This document shows, in pieces, positions 12,546 through 23,706 of a DNA stretch of 64,000 nt. Position 1 is the stretch's first letter. Each line of letters begins with the position of its first letter. The position numbers were made by a program, and so were the translations under genes. The notes under the pieces are model-generated. The model was not told the DNA's origin. It made no database searches and was given only the letters and a program-made list of their open reading frames with translations. The DNA lies in assembly GCA_950295325.1 (NCBI GenBank), contig OX485806.1, positions 42,408,001 through 42,472,000 on the forward strand, in the 5' to 3' direction. This DNA comes from Polytrichum commune (lineage: Eukaryota; Streptophyta; Polytrichopsida; Polytrichales; Polytrichaceae).

Positions 12546-13284
12546 CTTAGAGGTTCTCACAAATCCAAAGTTGAGAGGCAATTAGTTGATAACTAGATGC
12601 ATTAATCACAACTTCAAAGTGGTAAGGCTAGTAAACAAAGATTGAGTTACTTAGACCAAGTTAATAAAATTGGATTAATTAGATATTTAAATTAAAGGGA
12701 GCCAAATGTACAACCTAAAACTCCAAAACAGGGGTTATTATAACGGATTGTTTCTCCTCACACGTGTATAGAATGTTTATAGTAGCCATTTATGGAAATG
12801 AATGTACGCACAATTTTTGTTGCTGAATGTTTTTCCTATCTACGGTTTGGATTTGTTTTTAGGAGCATGTTGTTTTTATGGTGCAAATTGCATAGTTATG
12901 CAAGAGTGCCGCAAATTCTCTATCCTTCCAAACAAATCGATGGCAAAAAAGAACATTTTTTGCACCTTACACAATTGCCATTTTATATAGAGGTAGATGA
13001 GTATTCATGACTTTCACTAGATTACCATATTGCTTTGCAATTTGAGGGGTATAATGAAAATTATTTTTTCAAATTATTCAAGAAAAATAGCATCTAGATT
13101 AAAAAATATGAATATTACCCTTGGAATATTAATAAAAAAAACTATTATTGTTTATTATTATTGAGTAAATTTTTTTTTTTTGAGGTTATTAAGGTTCATG
13201 TGGAGTTTACGGAAAAGGTGTTTCATCCTCAACTTGGATAATAATTGTTCTTCCTTTGGAATAATTGACAAACATTATTATCCC

Positions 13285-13530
13285 CTCGGGGGGTTCACTG
13301 GCAAAAATTGTAGAACAACGTGCGATAAAAAATAGGGTCCAATATATTCATTGTAGATAAATTTTATAAAAGATGTACATGTAAAATAGGGGATTTTTAA
13401 AATAATGAAACATGTTTACATGTAAAATACCATCACCTTATAATCTTTTCTGCAAGGTAAATAACCCCCCCAATAAATAGGTCCTGAGCGCACGTGTATG
13501 CAAAATATAAGAGGAAGTGAACCCCTTGAG
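13285..13530. mobile_element. MITE, CTCGGGG family, copy 1 (hAT-type target duplication)
   Basis: A 246 bp element with terminal inverted repeats CTCGGGGGGTTCACT (left) and CTCAAGGGGTTCACT (right, complemented), flanked by a perfect 8 bp duplication ATTATCCC (13277-13284 and 13531-13538). It shares an ACGTGCGA...ATAGGG core with the MITE at 18599-18945. Confidence 0.8.
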
Positions 13531-13919
13531 ATTATCCCCCATGTTACCTCTAGTAAATTATTTACTAAAATAATAAAATTTTATCTTGAAAATATCAAAG
13601 GACAAGCTCTTGTGAGGTCTATTAAAGTTGAATCATTCGATAAAAAAAACTAGATTATGATATAAGTAAAATAGCAAAGAAAATTGAAGAAAATTTTGCT
13701 AGGGTTACTACCATTTTTGTCGAAGCTGTTGAAAAATTCTCAAATTTAAAATAGCATTTGAAAATGAACTAAAGACGCTAGACATCATGGTGAGGAGAAC
13801 AAATTCCTCCTCAAAAGATGAAGTGGCCAAATGAATATATTTGACATTAAGGGAAGCTAATATGTGAGCCATAAGCGGTGAGTAATGAGTAATGATATTT
13901 GCCAAATCTAGTAATTAAT

Positions 13920-14888
13920 TATCGTAACCCTTGCTAAGCCCGTTAACAATCTTGCCCATTTTCATTTCTAGCAAAGGTTACGAGCACTAACCCTTCGCAT
14001 TCCGCCATGCTAATGGTTAGCTCCTCCTACCCCGGACCTTATAGTTCATAAGAGGGGAACCAACCCCCCTACTTTGCTTTCGGGACTCACCCCTTAATTG
14101 ATAACCAATTCTTAGATGTGGACTTCCATTCATGGAAGTCCAATCTTATGTTGATCATCGCATTGCCGGAGCAACACTATAACAACCCGAACCATACTAG
14201 GCAACTATGTCCTCACATTGGGCCCATGGAGGCCGTGCCGTTTGGCCTCGGGTGGGTGAGGCCACACCATCTCACCCATACAAGCCTCTAGGATTTTAGG
14301 TAGGGCCCCTACACCACCATCAAGAAACCTTTTTGTCTCTCTACCAAGAGTTGGGGCCAAGTAGACATTTTCCCTTAGCCAATGGGCCTAGAAGCCCCAG
14401 CAGCTTCAGACCATCATAACTTCCTTATGTGATCTCCGATGCTAACAAGCGACCACTCCATCAACACATACGCTTTACGTAGATGCTGATGGAATCCTCA
14501 CTTGTCCCATTTGGGAAAGTATTGAGGAAGTTATGCATGTTCAAACCTTAGCAGTCCCGGGAGCCACTCCCAGGCCACTGTTGTACCAGGGCGTTGTCCC
14601 GAGACAGTGGCCCCACTCAAATTGCCATATCTCCTAGCTCACACCTCCAATTGAGGTAATCTTAAGCATTCTAGAATTCTCACGCCGTAAGCTAGAAATA
14701 GCTGATAGCCTTATCCTCGTGCCTCCTAGTCTCCATGGGTGGGGGGCGTTCCCAACGCCCGGGGCCCTCACCCACACTAGGATCACTTGGGCCCTCTCAC
14801 CAACGGCACCACAAGTCCCGGGTGTCACATCGAGGTCCCCCTTGTGCCCATGATATTTTGGGCCCTCCTCATGAAGAGGTGCGTGACA
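13920..14888 (-). repeat. Solo LTR, family R1, copy d
   Basis: A 969 bp minus-strand copy. Its 5' end on that strand is TGTCACGCACC, near 14888, and its 3' end GGTTACGATA, near 13920. The 5 bp flanks TTAAT and ATAAT match at four positions. It has the same internal landmarks as copies a-c. Confidence 0.8.
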
Positions 14889-15129
14889 ATAATCATGGTT
14901 TAAGATACATACTTTAAAATTGGTTCTTAAAACTTTCAAATGTTTAATTATAAAATACTTGCATTATGATAGAACAAGACTGAAGGAAGCTATTACCATG
15001 GATATTTTCAAGAACGATGAATACATTGTTTTTTATATATATAACAATCCACACCAATACATGTCACTTATTGAAATTCTCAAACATGTGGTTGAACATA
15101 ACACTCGGAATATTGCCCACATTCTATCA

Positions 15130-16350
15130 AACCTACAAGTTTAAGTAGCCGCATGACCTTGTTATAGGAGTACATTGGAGCATGAATGAAATTGTTACTA
15201 TTGTAAACCACCTTACATAAAAATTTAAACACATGAATAAAGATGTTTGCAATACACCCATTTTTCTTTCATTCCCAACAACTGAGATGACATTTTTATG
15301 AAATGAGGGCATGTGCAAAGCGGTAAGTCACCAATTATGACATGGCATGCAATGTCTTTCTTGGAGATGATGTTGATTAACACTCCAAATCCTAGATATG
15401 GAATGGCAATATTTTTTACCACATAATAACCATCCATGAGCCCGACGTTCTCCCATTTGTTTTCGTTATTTGCCATCGGTGTTGTTAAATTATCGCACAT
15501 TGTGTTGTTAAATCATAGCGCATTGTTTTTCCAAACCTAGAAGTTGGATGGGAATCCGGATTTAGTGGAGCATGGAAATCTATTTGAGAGATTGGAAAAT
15601 TTGTATTGCAATCATGGAAAGCCTATGGGAAGGAGAAAAAACCTCCCTCTGCTGCAATTGGAACCTAGTGTCTTGGAGCACCAATACCTCATGTTTGGAG
15701 AGATTGGCGTTGATACTCACCGGCCATGTTTTGAGTACTACAAGACAGTCCAATACATATTTCTTTTTGCTACCATTTACATAATGCGTGATGTTCTTAG
15801 GCCAAAACCAAAACTCGTACTTCACATTGTTGGTGGAGCAATATTCTTTCTTGAATTCCTTGTATGTAAGAGCAGGGGTGCCATGTTTGCCAATTCCAAC
15901 TTTGGCATTGCACAAAGTTTTGATATTGGCTTGCATCACCCAACATCTTTTGGCAAAGTTGGTTGGCAATCTTGTAATGTGCCAATGGGAAGAAATGACA
16001 ATCAATATTTAGTACCAATATGGCATGTGCCACACCATGCTTTGCATAATTCAAAGATTCCTCTATGCATGTCTTTTTAGCCCTAGTATTTGGACAAGGA
16101 ATTGAGTAATTCACTCTGTCAGATTGATATGGATCACAATCTATATTTGGTGGCAAATTAAGCTTCCATTTGGTAAATCCAAAAAACTCAAACCCCTCCA
16201 AAACACAATCCATAGTGTTGAGAACTTCCGCCCTTTTGGTAGGGCTTTGTGGCATATGCCAATAGCTTTGGATCTCCACACTTGGCAACAACCTTCAATT
16301 TCAAGGACGGGAAATCATGGCCTCTATAAGTAAAAACACCTCTCAACCAC
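15130..16350 (-). pseudogene. Decayed SWIM zinc-finger gene, MULE-transposase-like C-terminal part
   Basis: Minus-strand frames, interrupted by stops and shifts, give a SWIM-type C-x-C-x(n)-C-x-H motif (CTCPHF ... YCKHLY) near 15325-15240, followed by a tail ending in a Y-N-K-V-M-R-L-L block. Upstream, an open stretch (about 16200-15800) is rich in C, H and W with no domain I can name. SWIM fingers of this spacing occur at the C-terminus of MULE-type transposases and related plant proteins. Together with the fragment at 21595-22200 it appears to come from one abundant TE-related gene family. The plus-strand frame over 15544-16080 is a shadow. Confidence 0.45.
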
Positions 16351-17277
16351 AACTTGTAATTTGCAATTTGCATTCATTTATAGATCAAATCATTTATTAT
16401 TGTTTTGTCCAAACAAATCATTTTGTTTCCGGATTGTAGGAGGCATTTGTTGTGCACCGTCTCTACAAGGTTACATGTTGGCATTTTTGCACATTCATTC
16501 ATAGTCATTACCTGCACATATTACACAAATTATAGTAGATTGTATACATCATGGATATTCAAATTAAATAATATTACAAAATACACAAAGGTGATGTACT
16601 AATAATAATCATATGACCACTCCACATGACCATGATTCTCAAAAGGCAAAGTAAAGTGCACATAAAATTTAGAAGTTCCAATGGTAGGCATGAGAAGAAT
16701 CAAAGGAAAATTGAAAGACATTGGAGTATGTAATTGAACCACTATGAAAAAACCCAATATCCAACAACTATGAATATAACCATTGTTGGACAATTAAATG
16801 GAACAAAAACAACACATAGAAAAATGGCAATTTGGAAAAAATTGGAAAATGATTATCATAGAGGCATTTAAGAAAACTAGAATCACCTTCCCAACAGTGA
16901 CCTTATCCCTTGAATATCATTATGAAGTTGTTTCTTGGGGTTGGATTTGATCAACCAAACCCCAAGTTTTGAATCTACAAATTTGGATCTTATATACGAG
17001 ATATGTTGTGGAACATTAAAATAATAAAAATATTGTATAATTATGAAAATATTATGATAAATGCATTTTAATTAAAACATAGATAAAATTCTCTATTTCT
17101 CTATGTGTGTGTAGGATTATGCATCAAACACCATGTGCATGTCATGAATGTGGATTGTGGAGCGATTAGGTTTTAATATCACATAAAAAAAACTTGAGAA
17201 TAACATGCAAGCGAAAGATAAAAAAGAAAAAAGAAATGAATATTTATTACAACAAAGAGAGTTCAAGAACGAGTGAG
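16351..17277. other. AT-rich spacer, nothing recognised
   Basis: No supported gene, RNA or repeat. Confidence 0.5.
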
Positions 17278-17595
17278 TACACAAAATATGATATTTAGTG
17301 TTAGGTACACTAAATACGAACACTACACTAAATATCACTAACCCTATGAAAGTAAGTAACATTAAATGTAAACTCAAACACTAAATATCATCTATGGTAA
17401 TATGTGAAAGTTACATGCACGAATTTAGTGTTTAGTAGGAAAGAGGTGGCAACAAGGAAGGCAGAGGCGGCGCATTTATGTTTAACACTAATTATCAAAG
17501 AATTGAAAATTAGTGTTGAGCAGAGTAGGGTGGTAAAACACTAAATCTAATCAAACACTAAATCTAATCAAACACTAAATATCATATTTTGTGTA
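17278..17595. mobile_element. MITE with 25 bp perfect inverted ends
   Basis: A 318 bp element whose ends are perfect inverted copies of a 25 bp sequence, TACACAAAATATGATATTTA plus GTGTT. The interior repeats AACACTAAATMT-type words, including a tandem AACACTAAATCTAATCA pair near 17539-17575. If the outer TA is the target duplication, it would fit Tc1/mariner; the superfamily is not settled. Confidence 0.65.
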
Positions 17596-18590
17596 GTTTG
17601 AAAAATAATCCTACATTGTACTACACAAACCTACTGACAATTTAGCAAAAACACAAAGGTGTATAAATTGTTTGTGATATGTAGTAGAAAAAAATACAAA
17701 ATACAAAATCATGATGCATATGTACTTGATGATACTACGGAAATATTTGAGGGACATGAAAACAACACCAAGGATGAACACAAAGTAGATTAAACCAAAG
17801 ACAAATTCCATAGTGCTAGTATTCACCTTAAACTTCTCATATTTTAAGCAGATCATAGTGATACAAAATCAAAATAATTGTAACAAATATTTTTCATATT
17901 TTAATTCATAGGCATTTGCAAATTAAAATTAACAAGTATTTGCAAAAACACAACGCATATTGGCAACAACAATATCATTGTGAAACAAAACCAAAAAAAT
18001 TTATTAAAGCACAAGGGAATTAACAACACCGCCGATAACCTCATGATACAAGTCAAAAATGTTTGTTAGCGTACTACCAATACCTTTGTGATACAAAATA
18101 TTTATGAAAGCATTTGGGTATTGATGGAACTATCAATATCCTTGATTAATTTTTTTCAATGCTTGGATGCAACCACCATGAACAAACTATGAACAAACTT
18201 GCAACATAATATTTTGCTTTTTTTTAAGTGGCCTTTTACAGTGATGGATGGAATCAAGGTTTGGTAAACTACAAACAATATGCTAATGATGTAGGTTTTG
18301 ATAGGTAGCCTAAGGTTTTGTGCAAGAATGCGGAGAGATGTTGCCTTGGGTTTGGTTGACCAGTGCTTCAAAATTGAGCCTCAACATGTGGATTGGTCAA
18401 AATTTGGTAAAAAACTACTAATTTGGTTGATTCAATTTCAAGATTGTGTGATACGTTTTGAATAATGTATAATAAGTGTGTGAAATGGTTAATTGAGAAA
18501 ATGGCATTGGTTTAGGTGGCATGGGGTATGGATTAACGCATTTCTTGTTGGTGTTGTTCCGCTATCCTATGAAAAATACAATGATAGTTT
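17596..18590. other. AT-rich spacer, nothing recognised
   Basis: Short frames only, with no motif. No RNA gene seen. Confidence 0.5.
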
Positions 18591-18598
18591 GCATGATC

Positions 18599-18945
18599 CT
18601 CGGGGGGGGGGGGGGGGGGCAGTGTGTTAAAAAGTTAAGGATATAGGTGCGAACAACCAATATTTTATAGGGGGGTATTACTTTCAATTTTCTTTTCACA
18701 TGCTATCATTATGTAAATTTCTACTTTGGGTTAATAGAAAAATGGCTTGCATTACTTATAATTCCAAATGACCTATTATTCCATACCCTATAGTACTTTA
18801 AAGATGTCCAGTGCCATTTTTGATACCCTATATTACTCTTAAGTCCATTTATAATTTTTAGCCCCCATGTTTTTAAAATACCCTATCATTTGTTCGCACG
18901 TATATTGCTACTCCAACCAATGACTACCCCCCCCCCCCCCCCGAG
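18599..18945. mobile_element. MITE, CTCGGGG family, copy 2 with long homopolymer ends
   Basis: A 347 bp element starting CTC then 18 G (18602-18619) and ending in 16 C (18927-18942) then GAG, flanked by a perfect 8 bp duplication GCATGATC (18591-18598 and 18946-18953). The inner sequence ACGTGCGAACAAATGATAGG (complement, right end) matches the core of the copy at 13285, so both belong to one hAT-type family in which the terminal G run has expanded. Confidence 0.82.
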
Positions 18946-18953
18946 GCATGATC

Positions 18954-20870
18954 TAAGGGCGTATATACATTTGATTGTTGGATGGTGTTTTTTGTTGTTA
19001 TCTTGAGGAAGTGCTTAGGTGAGGTATCACTATACAAGTTATGTGTTGGTTATTTCTAGTGTTTGGTCCCACTGGATAAAAAATGAGGCAATAGACATTT
19101 GGAACACAAAATTGTTTGGTGTTCAACGAAGTATTTGCAATTTGTTTGTTTGTGCTTGTGTTTTTATCCGTTTCCATGCTGCAATTGATGGCAATATTGG
19201 AGGATGTTGGGAAGGTGAACATGATTAGGATTTGAGGAGGTGGTTAAGGCAAATATTGATAGTGAGGTTGAAACACATTGTTTTGTTGTGAGGATTGTTG
19301 ATGTTGACACTGGATAGGAATGGACATTGTGGCAATTCCAAAGATGTTTGCAACTTTTGTGGCGTCAGGTCATGGTAGTTAATTTGTAGCTTGTGAAGTT
19401 AACCATAAGGTTTAGTTCTTTGTAGTTTTGTTCTCGTACACGCAACATAATGTTGTTGAGAAATGTAAATTGAAATTTGTGGAATTTGGAGGGTTTGATT
19501 TTTTTTTCTTAGGGTTACAAAAGGACTAAATATTCTAGCTAGAACCAATTTATAAGAAATTATGTTGTTGTCATATGTTTGATCTTTTTGTTCATTTAGT
19601 TGCTAAATTTAAGAATCTAGCCATCAATTATTTTTCAATGGCATGTTTTTTGGCTGAATTGTTATCTTAGGTGGGGGACATGATCTTTGAAGGAAGTGAC
19701 TGACAAAGTTTGCCAATTTCAACGCCCATGACATTGTTTACAAAATTTGTAAACAATTTAATGTCATGATTTCCAAGTGTAACCTACATGTAAGATTTCT
19801 TGAACGACCTCATGCATGTCTTGCTTGAAGTTATTTCATGATGATTTTTAAATGTCAGCTCTATGAGGTAGCATCTAAATTTTCACGGTTTTTTCTAACA
19901 ATACATAATTAATGATTGTAATTGGCATTACAAAATTTATGAATGCATTATTCAACAAGCTTACATATTTTACAGTAATTTGTGATCAAACGATCTTGTA
20001 CGTCCTCGATTGGTTTATTTGTGGGCAATGTTGTGGACATATACGCATTTGGGAATTTGTCCATGTCCACTTTTGTGGGGTTTGGTTGATCCATTCTAAA
20101 TAAATAGTGTGCTACAACATGTTTTCTCCCTAGATTAAATATTATTTCAAATTATAATAACATCATAAGTATGATCCGTCTAGTCATTCAGCCAAAATAA
20201 CAAGGTGATTGACTATAAATTGAAATTTATTTCCATGTAAGTAATTTTTGAATCTCATATTGACATACATCATGGTAAAAGTTTTTTTGTGGATGAATAT
20301 TTTTTATTTTCCAAGATTAATATTTGGTTTGATTAAATGATTGATTGATTGATTGGTGCGTCATGTTGGATTTTGAGCTAACATGGTGTGTAAGGCCTTG
20401 CCATAAATGCTTGAATGCACTAGTAACTATAAATCCCATGTAATTGGGATAAACACTAGGAGGTTTAACTATTCATTTATATTTTTTTGTAATGTTTTCT
20501 CCACCAGTTCATCATATGTCTATTGTAATTGTATAATGGTTTATTTAAAGATATAATTTATGCCAATATCTAGGCTAAAATTGTTGATGAACATCCAATT
20601 GAATTGGGTTGAACCCACAAATCATTATATTTTCTCATATATTGGTGATTGAATTTGAAAAATATTTTAAGTTTTGGGAAAATTTGGTAATTGCCCTATA
20701 TGGCACACAATGTATCTCAATATTTAATCAAAGATAAATAAACATATACATTTATTTGAATTTAAACTAATATTATTATTATCTTTCCACATGTCTAAAA
20801 TTGATTCAAGTTGTTGAATACAGTCTTTGCCATATATTATGCCAACCTTTAATTGAATATTTTCTATTAT
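18954..20870. other. AT-rich spacer with a short (TTGA)n tract
   Basis: No gene recognised in 1.9 kb. A (TTGA)n microsatellite lies at about 20337-20355. Confidence 0.5.
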
Positions 20871-20874
20871 TGGC

Positions 20875-21450
20875 TAAATATCCTCTCCATCACAAAGTGA
20901 AATGTCATTGGCGCATCCATTGCGCAAAAGGGCATCCTTTGATATTGACATGATCCCCTTTTGCGAGAATTTTTTTTTTCTTCATCTCTTTAACCATGGC
21001 CAGTTGATAATATTAGAAGAATTTTTTTTTGATAAATGAATAAAGTTTGTGGCATGCAATTCAACGATGATTGCTTCCATGTATGGGAATGAATGATGGT
21101 TTTTGCAAGTGGCAACGTTTAATTCACGTAAATCCATATAGATTCAAAGCGCGTTATATTTCTTAGGATAAGCACCATGGGCCATATGCTTGGCATTAAA
21201 CTGATGTGGGAAATAAATCTGGTCGTGAATAATTTAAATTTTAAAATTTTCTTTCCTTTTCCAAAAAGAATGCTTAGCGCATAATAGAGATTCATGCGAT
21301 TTTGTTGTTGCTTAATTGGAATCGCATCAAGCTTAAGGTCAATTTGATGTTTGGTTATGGTGGCCATGATGCATTTCAAATGGTCATGTGTCCAGACGAA
21401 TATGTCCTTATTTTTTGAACAAATGAATTGCTTCCTCTTTTAGTGCTTCT
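20875..21450 (-). pseudogene. Ty3/gypsy reverse transcriptase remnant
   Basis: Minus-strand frames give, in order, a KNKDIFVWTHDHL block, a LDAIPIKQQQNRMN block (usual form PIRQ...RRM), a degenerate catalytic-entry block ending IWIYVN (usual LRICVDYR.LN), a HHSFPYMEAIIVEL block (usual DHFPLPF.D..L) and YQRMPFCAMDAPMTF (usual F..MPFGL.NAPATF). The order is correct for a gypsy RT, but the frame is broken repeatedly and the YxDD motif was not found. No LTRs were seen nearby. Confidence 0.62.
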
Positions 21451-21594
21451 GGCATGTTGGTAATGAGGGTGTTATACTTAGGCTTTGAGTTCATATTGAG
21501 GTTGGGTTTCATATATTTTCCTTGAGGATTAACCATGCTTCCTATAATATGTTAACCTTGCAAAGAATTTATGCTCGATTGTTCATGGTGGTTG

Positions 21595-22200
21595 TTATAT
21601 GTGCTTCTCATTCAACATATTTATGTCCGGTTGTTCATGTTGAATGACCAACTCCATATAACAACCACTAGGAATGAATGACATGATATTTAGTTTTGGC
21701 TTCATTAATTGTTTTTGCGTACTTGCATAGATATTTGTGTTGAATTTGCAACAATGCCTTGATATAGTTTTACGTAACCTTATCCAAATTTTGCGACATT
21801 GGAAAAGGCAAGTGTGTTGGCCACCCATTATTGGTAGATTTGGATCACCTTCATCATATATCTTCTTGACATCAATGCAATTGGCATGAGCATTGTCCAC
21901 CATGAAACCCTTGAAATTCACTTCCAACAATCCATTCTCTGCCATGATATAATTCAATTTTTTTCGAACACAATTGAGTTGTAACATCTTCATATTGCAT
22001 GTCATAACACGCAAAAATCAATACCTTATAATATTTGGTATTGTAAACATAGTATGCTAGTGTGGTCCAATTTTTTAGACGTTTGACAAATATTATCCAT
22101 GAATTGTTTATATCTCCTCCAACATTCATATGCTTAACAAAATCCACACCACTCCATGGAAGGTCCACTGACATTTTAAAAACAAATACTTTGTTTTTTG
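21595..22200 (-). pseudogene. MULE-like transposase core fragment
   Basis: Two overlapping minus-strand frames give GGDINNSWIIF, then VNFKGFMVDNAHANC with a D-x-A-x-A pattern, then a GDPNLP ... TCLFQC block. This resembles the central DDE region of a family of SWIM-bearing MULE-like proteins common in TE-rich plant genomes. A frameshift separates the two parts. It is probably the same family as 15130-16350. The assignment is from remembered motif patterns only. Confidence 0.42.
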
Positions 22201-22221
22201 CTGCTTTAAAAATCTACTGGT

Positions 22222-22500
22222 ATGAAGGTTGTTGAAGCTTACACGGATTTTGAGCCTTATGATACAATCCATTATGCCCATTACATTACAAACAAAATGC
22301 TTGGAGCCTCATACAAAATTGGGTGCAAGGATGGTAAAGTGGACCAAAAAAGTGCTCTGGAATACTAAAACCATAATTTTTTTGGTCAAAGGCCTAAAAG
22401 TAGTAGCAAAGAGTTATTTAAATTGGAATTTTTTTATGATAACCTCTATTGTTGTGTTAAATACTCAAATGTAGAATATCAAGTTGAGATTTTCAATACT
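22222..22500 (+). pseudogene. Unidentified coding-like fragment
   Basis: A plus-strand frame from an ATG at 22222 reads MKVVEAYTDFEPYDTIHYAH and continues with protein-like composition to about 22500 with one internal stop. I do not recognise it. Its middle part (from about 22318) is repeated in inverted orientation at 22908-22942. Confidence 0.3.
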
Positions 22501-22942
22501 TAGCATCAAAAGTGATGCTAAAAAACAAATGGTTGAGTCTGGTTTTGGATGTAGATTTCATGACCTTAACTATTTTGAAGTTAGAATTTTTTTATATTCC
22601 TTGAATTCATTATCTACTTGAGGGCATCACCACAAAACTTTGTAAAAAACCATCAATTTAATGTAATTTTATCATATTTTAAACAAATTTTAGACAGTCA
22701 CTTATTCAATATCACCTACTTGCACGCCACTTGCACCGTCTTCTAAAATAGGTAGACTTTTCTTGGAATTATTTCTGTCATCATAAATTGCTTGGCTTTG
22801 TAGATCAAGATGTTTTTAAAATGTCTATGGTTTATTTCTTCACAAAATTCAAAGTTAGTACATAAAATTGAATCACTTTCACTTAACACTAGGCAAGGAT
22901 CAAGAGTTGTCCACTTTACCGTGCTTGCACCCAATTATGACA
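22316..22942. repeat. Inverted repeat pair, ~28 bp arms
   Basis: AATTGGGTGCAAGGATGGTA (left arm, continuing AAGTGGAC) is matched by AATTGGGTGCAAGCACGGTA (same continuation) read on the minus strand at 22942-22908, 26 of 28 identical. About 0.6 kb lies between. No target duplication could be fixed, so it may be a MITE or an inverted duplication of a gene fragment. Confidence 0.45.
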
Positions 22943-23395
22943 ATTTAATTAGGCAAGAACAATAAATTTATCCATGATGATTTCCAAGGACATACTTGCC
23001 AAATGATGTTTTCAATTGTGAGGGGTTTTATGAACATGTGTAGAATCCAAAGGTGGAGTGGGAGTTATAGTTTTAAAAGGAAAAAAATGTAATATCCAAA
23101 AGATCAATAACATGACAAAAATTATAATCCATATCCGAGAATTGGAAAAAATATATCGTCACTTGATTCAATTTGTCACATTAGACACAACAGGTAGTTG
23201 GATGTACAAGAAGTGTTTGTTAGTAAAATAGTGGATGCTTGAAATCTAAATCCAAAAATGACCATCTTCATTCATGTTTTTTTACAACAAGATTATCTTT
23301 GAGATATCACTGTCTTAAAAATACATCTCCATGCACATGGTTCCTATCCATGTATTAAAACTCAAACTAAACAAATTCTTTAATACACTTACATG

Positions 23396-23587
23396 TATTG
23401 GAAAGTAAAAAAGAAAGAAAAAAACCCTATGTAGATAGATAGTACATAAGACATGTTGATTGCATACAATGGAGAGATTGGTTGGTTCCTCCCCTTATGC
23501 TTTTATTTAATTAACTAGGTTACAACCAACGTTGGACAACCCATATAGGATAATGTCAACAATGCAATCTAATACTATCTTCCAATA
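23396..23587 (-). repeat. 3' LTR of the copia element
   Basis: 192 bp with TATTGGA at one end and TCCAATA at the other, an A-for-G/C variant of the common TGTTGGA...TCCAACA copia ends. Its body aligns with 27519-27703 throughout (shared CTAGGTTACAACCA near 23514 and 27633). Confidence 0.85.
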
Positions 23588-23706
23588 CTCCCACTTTGGG
23601 AGGTGGCATTATAGTCCAAACCCATTATTTCACTCAATGTCTCATGCTTGTTATTTGCTAAAGCCTTTGTTAGAATACCTGCTAACATATATTGTGTTGG
23701 ACAATA

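Noticed and set aside
15544..16080. 178-residue plus-strand protein
   Set aside because: It is antisense to the decayed SWIM gene, has no motif, and the minus strand explains the sequence better.
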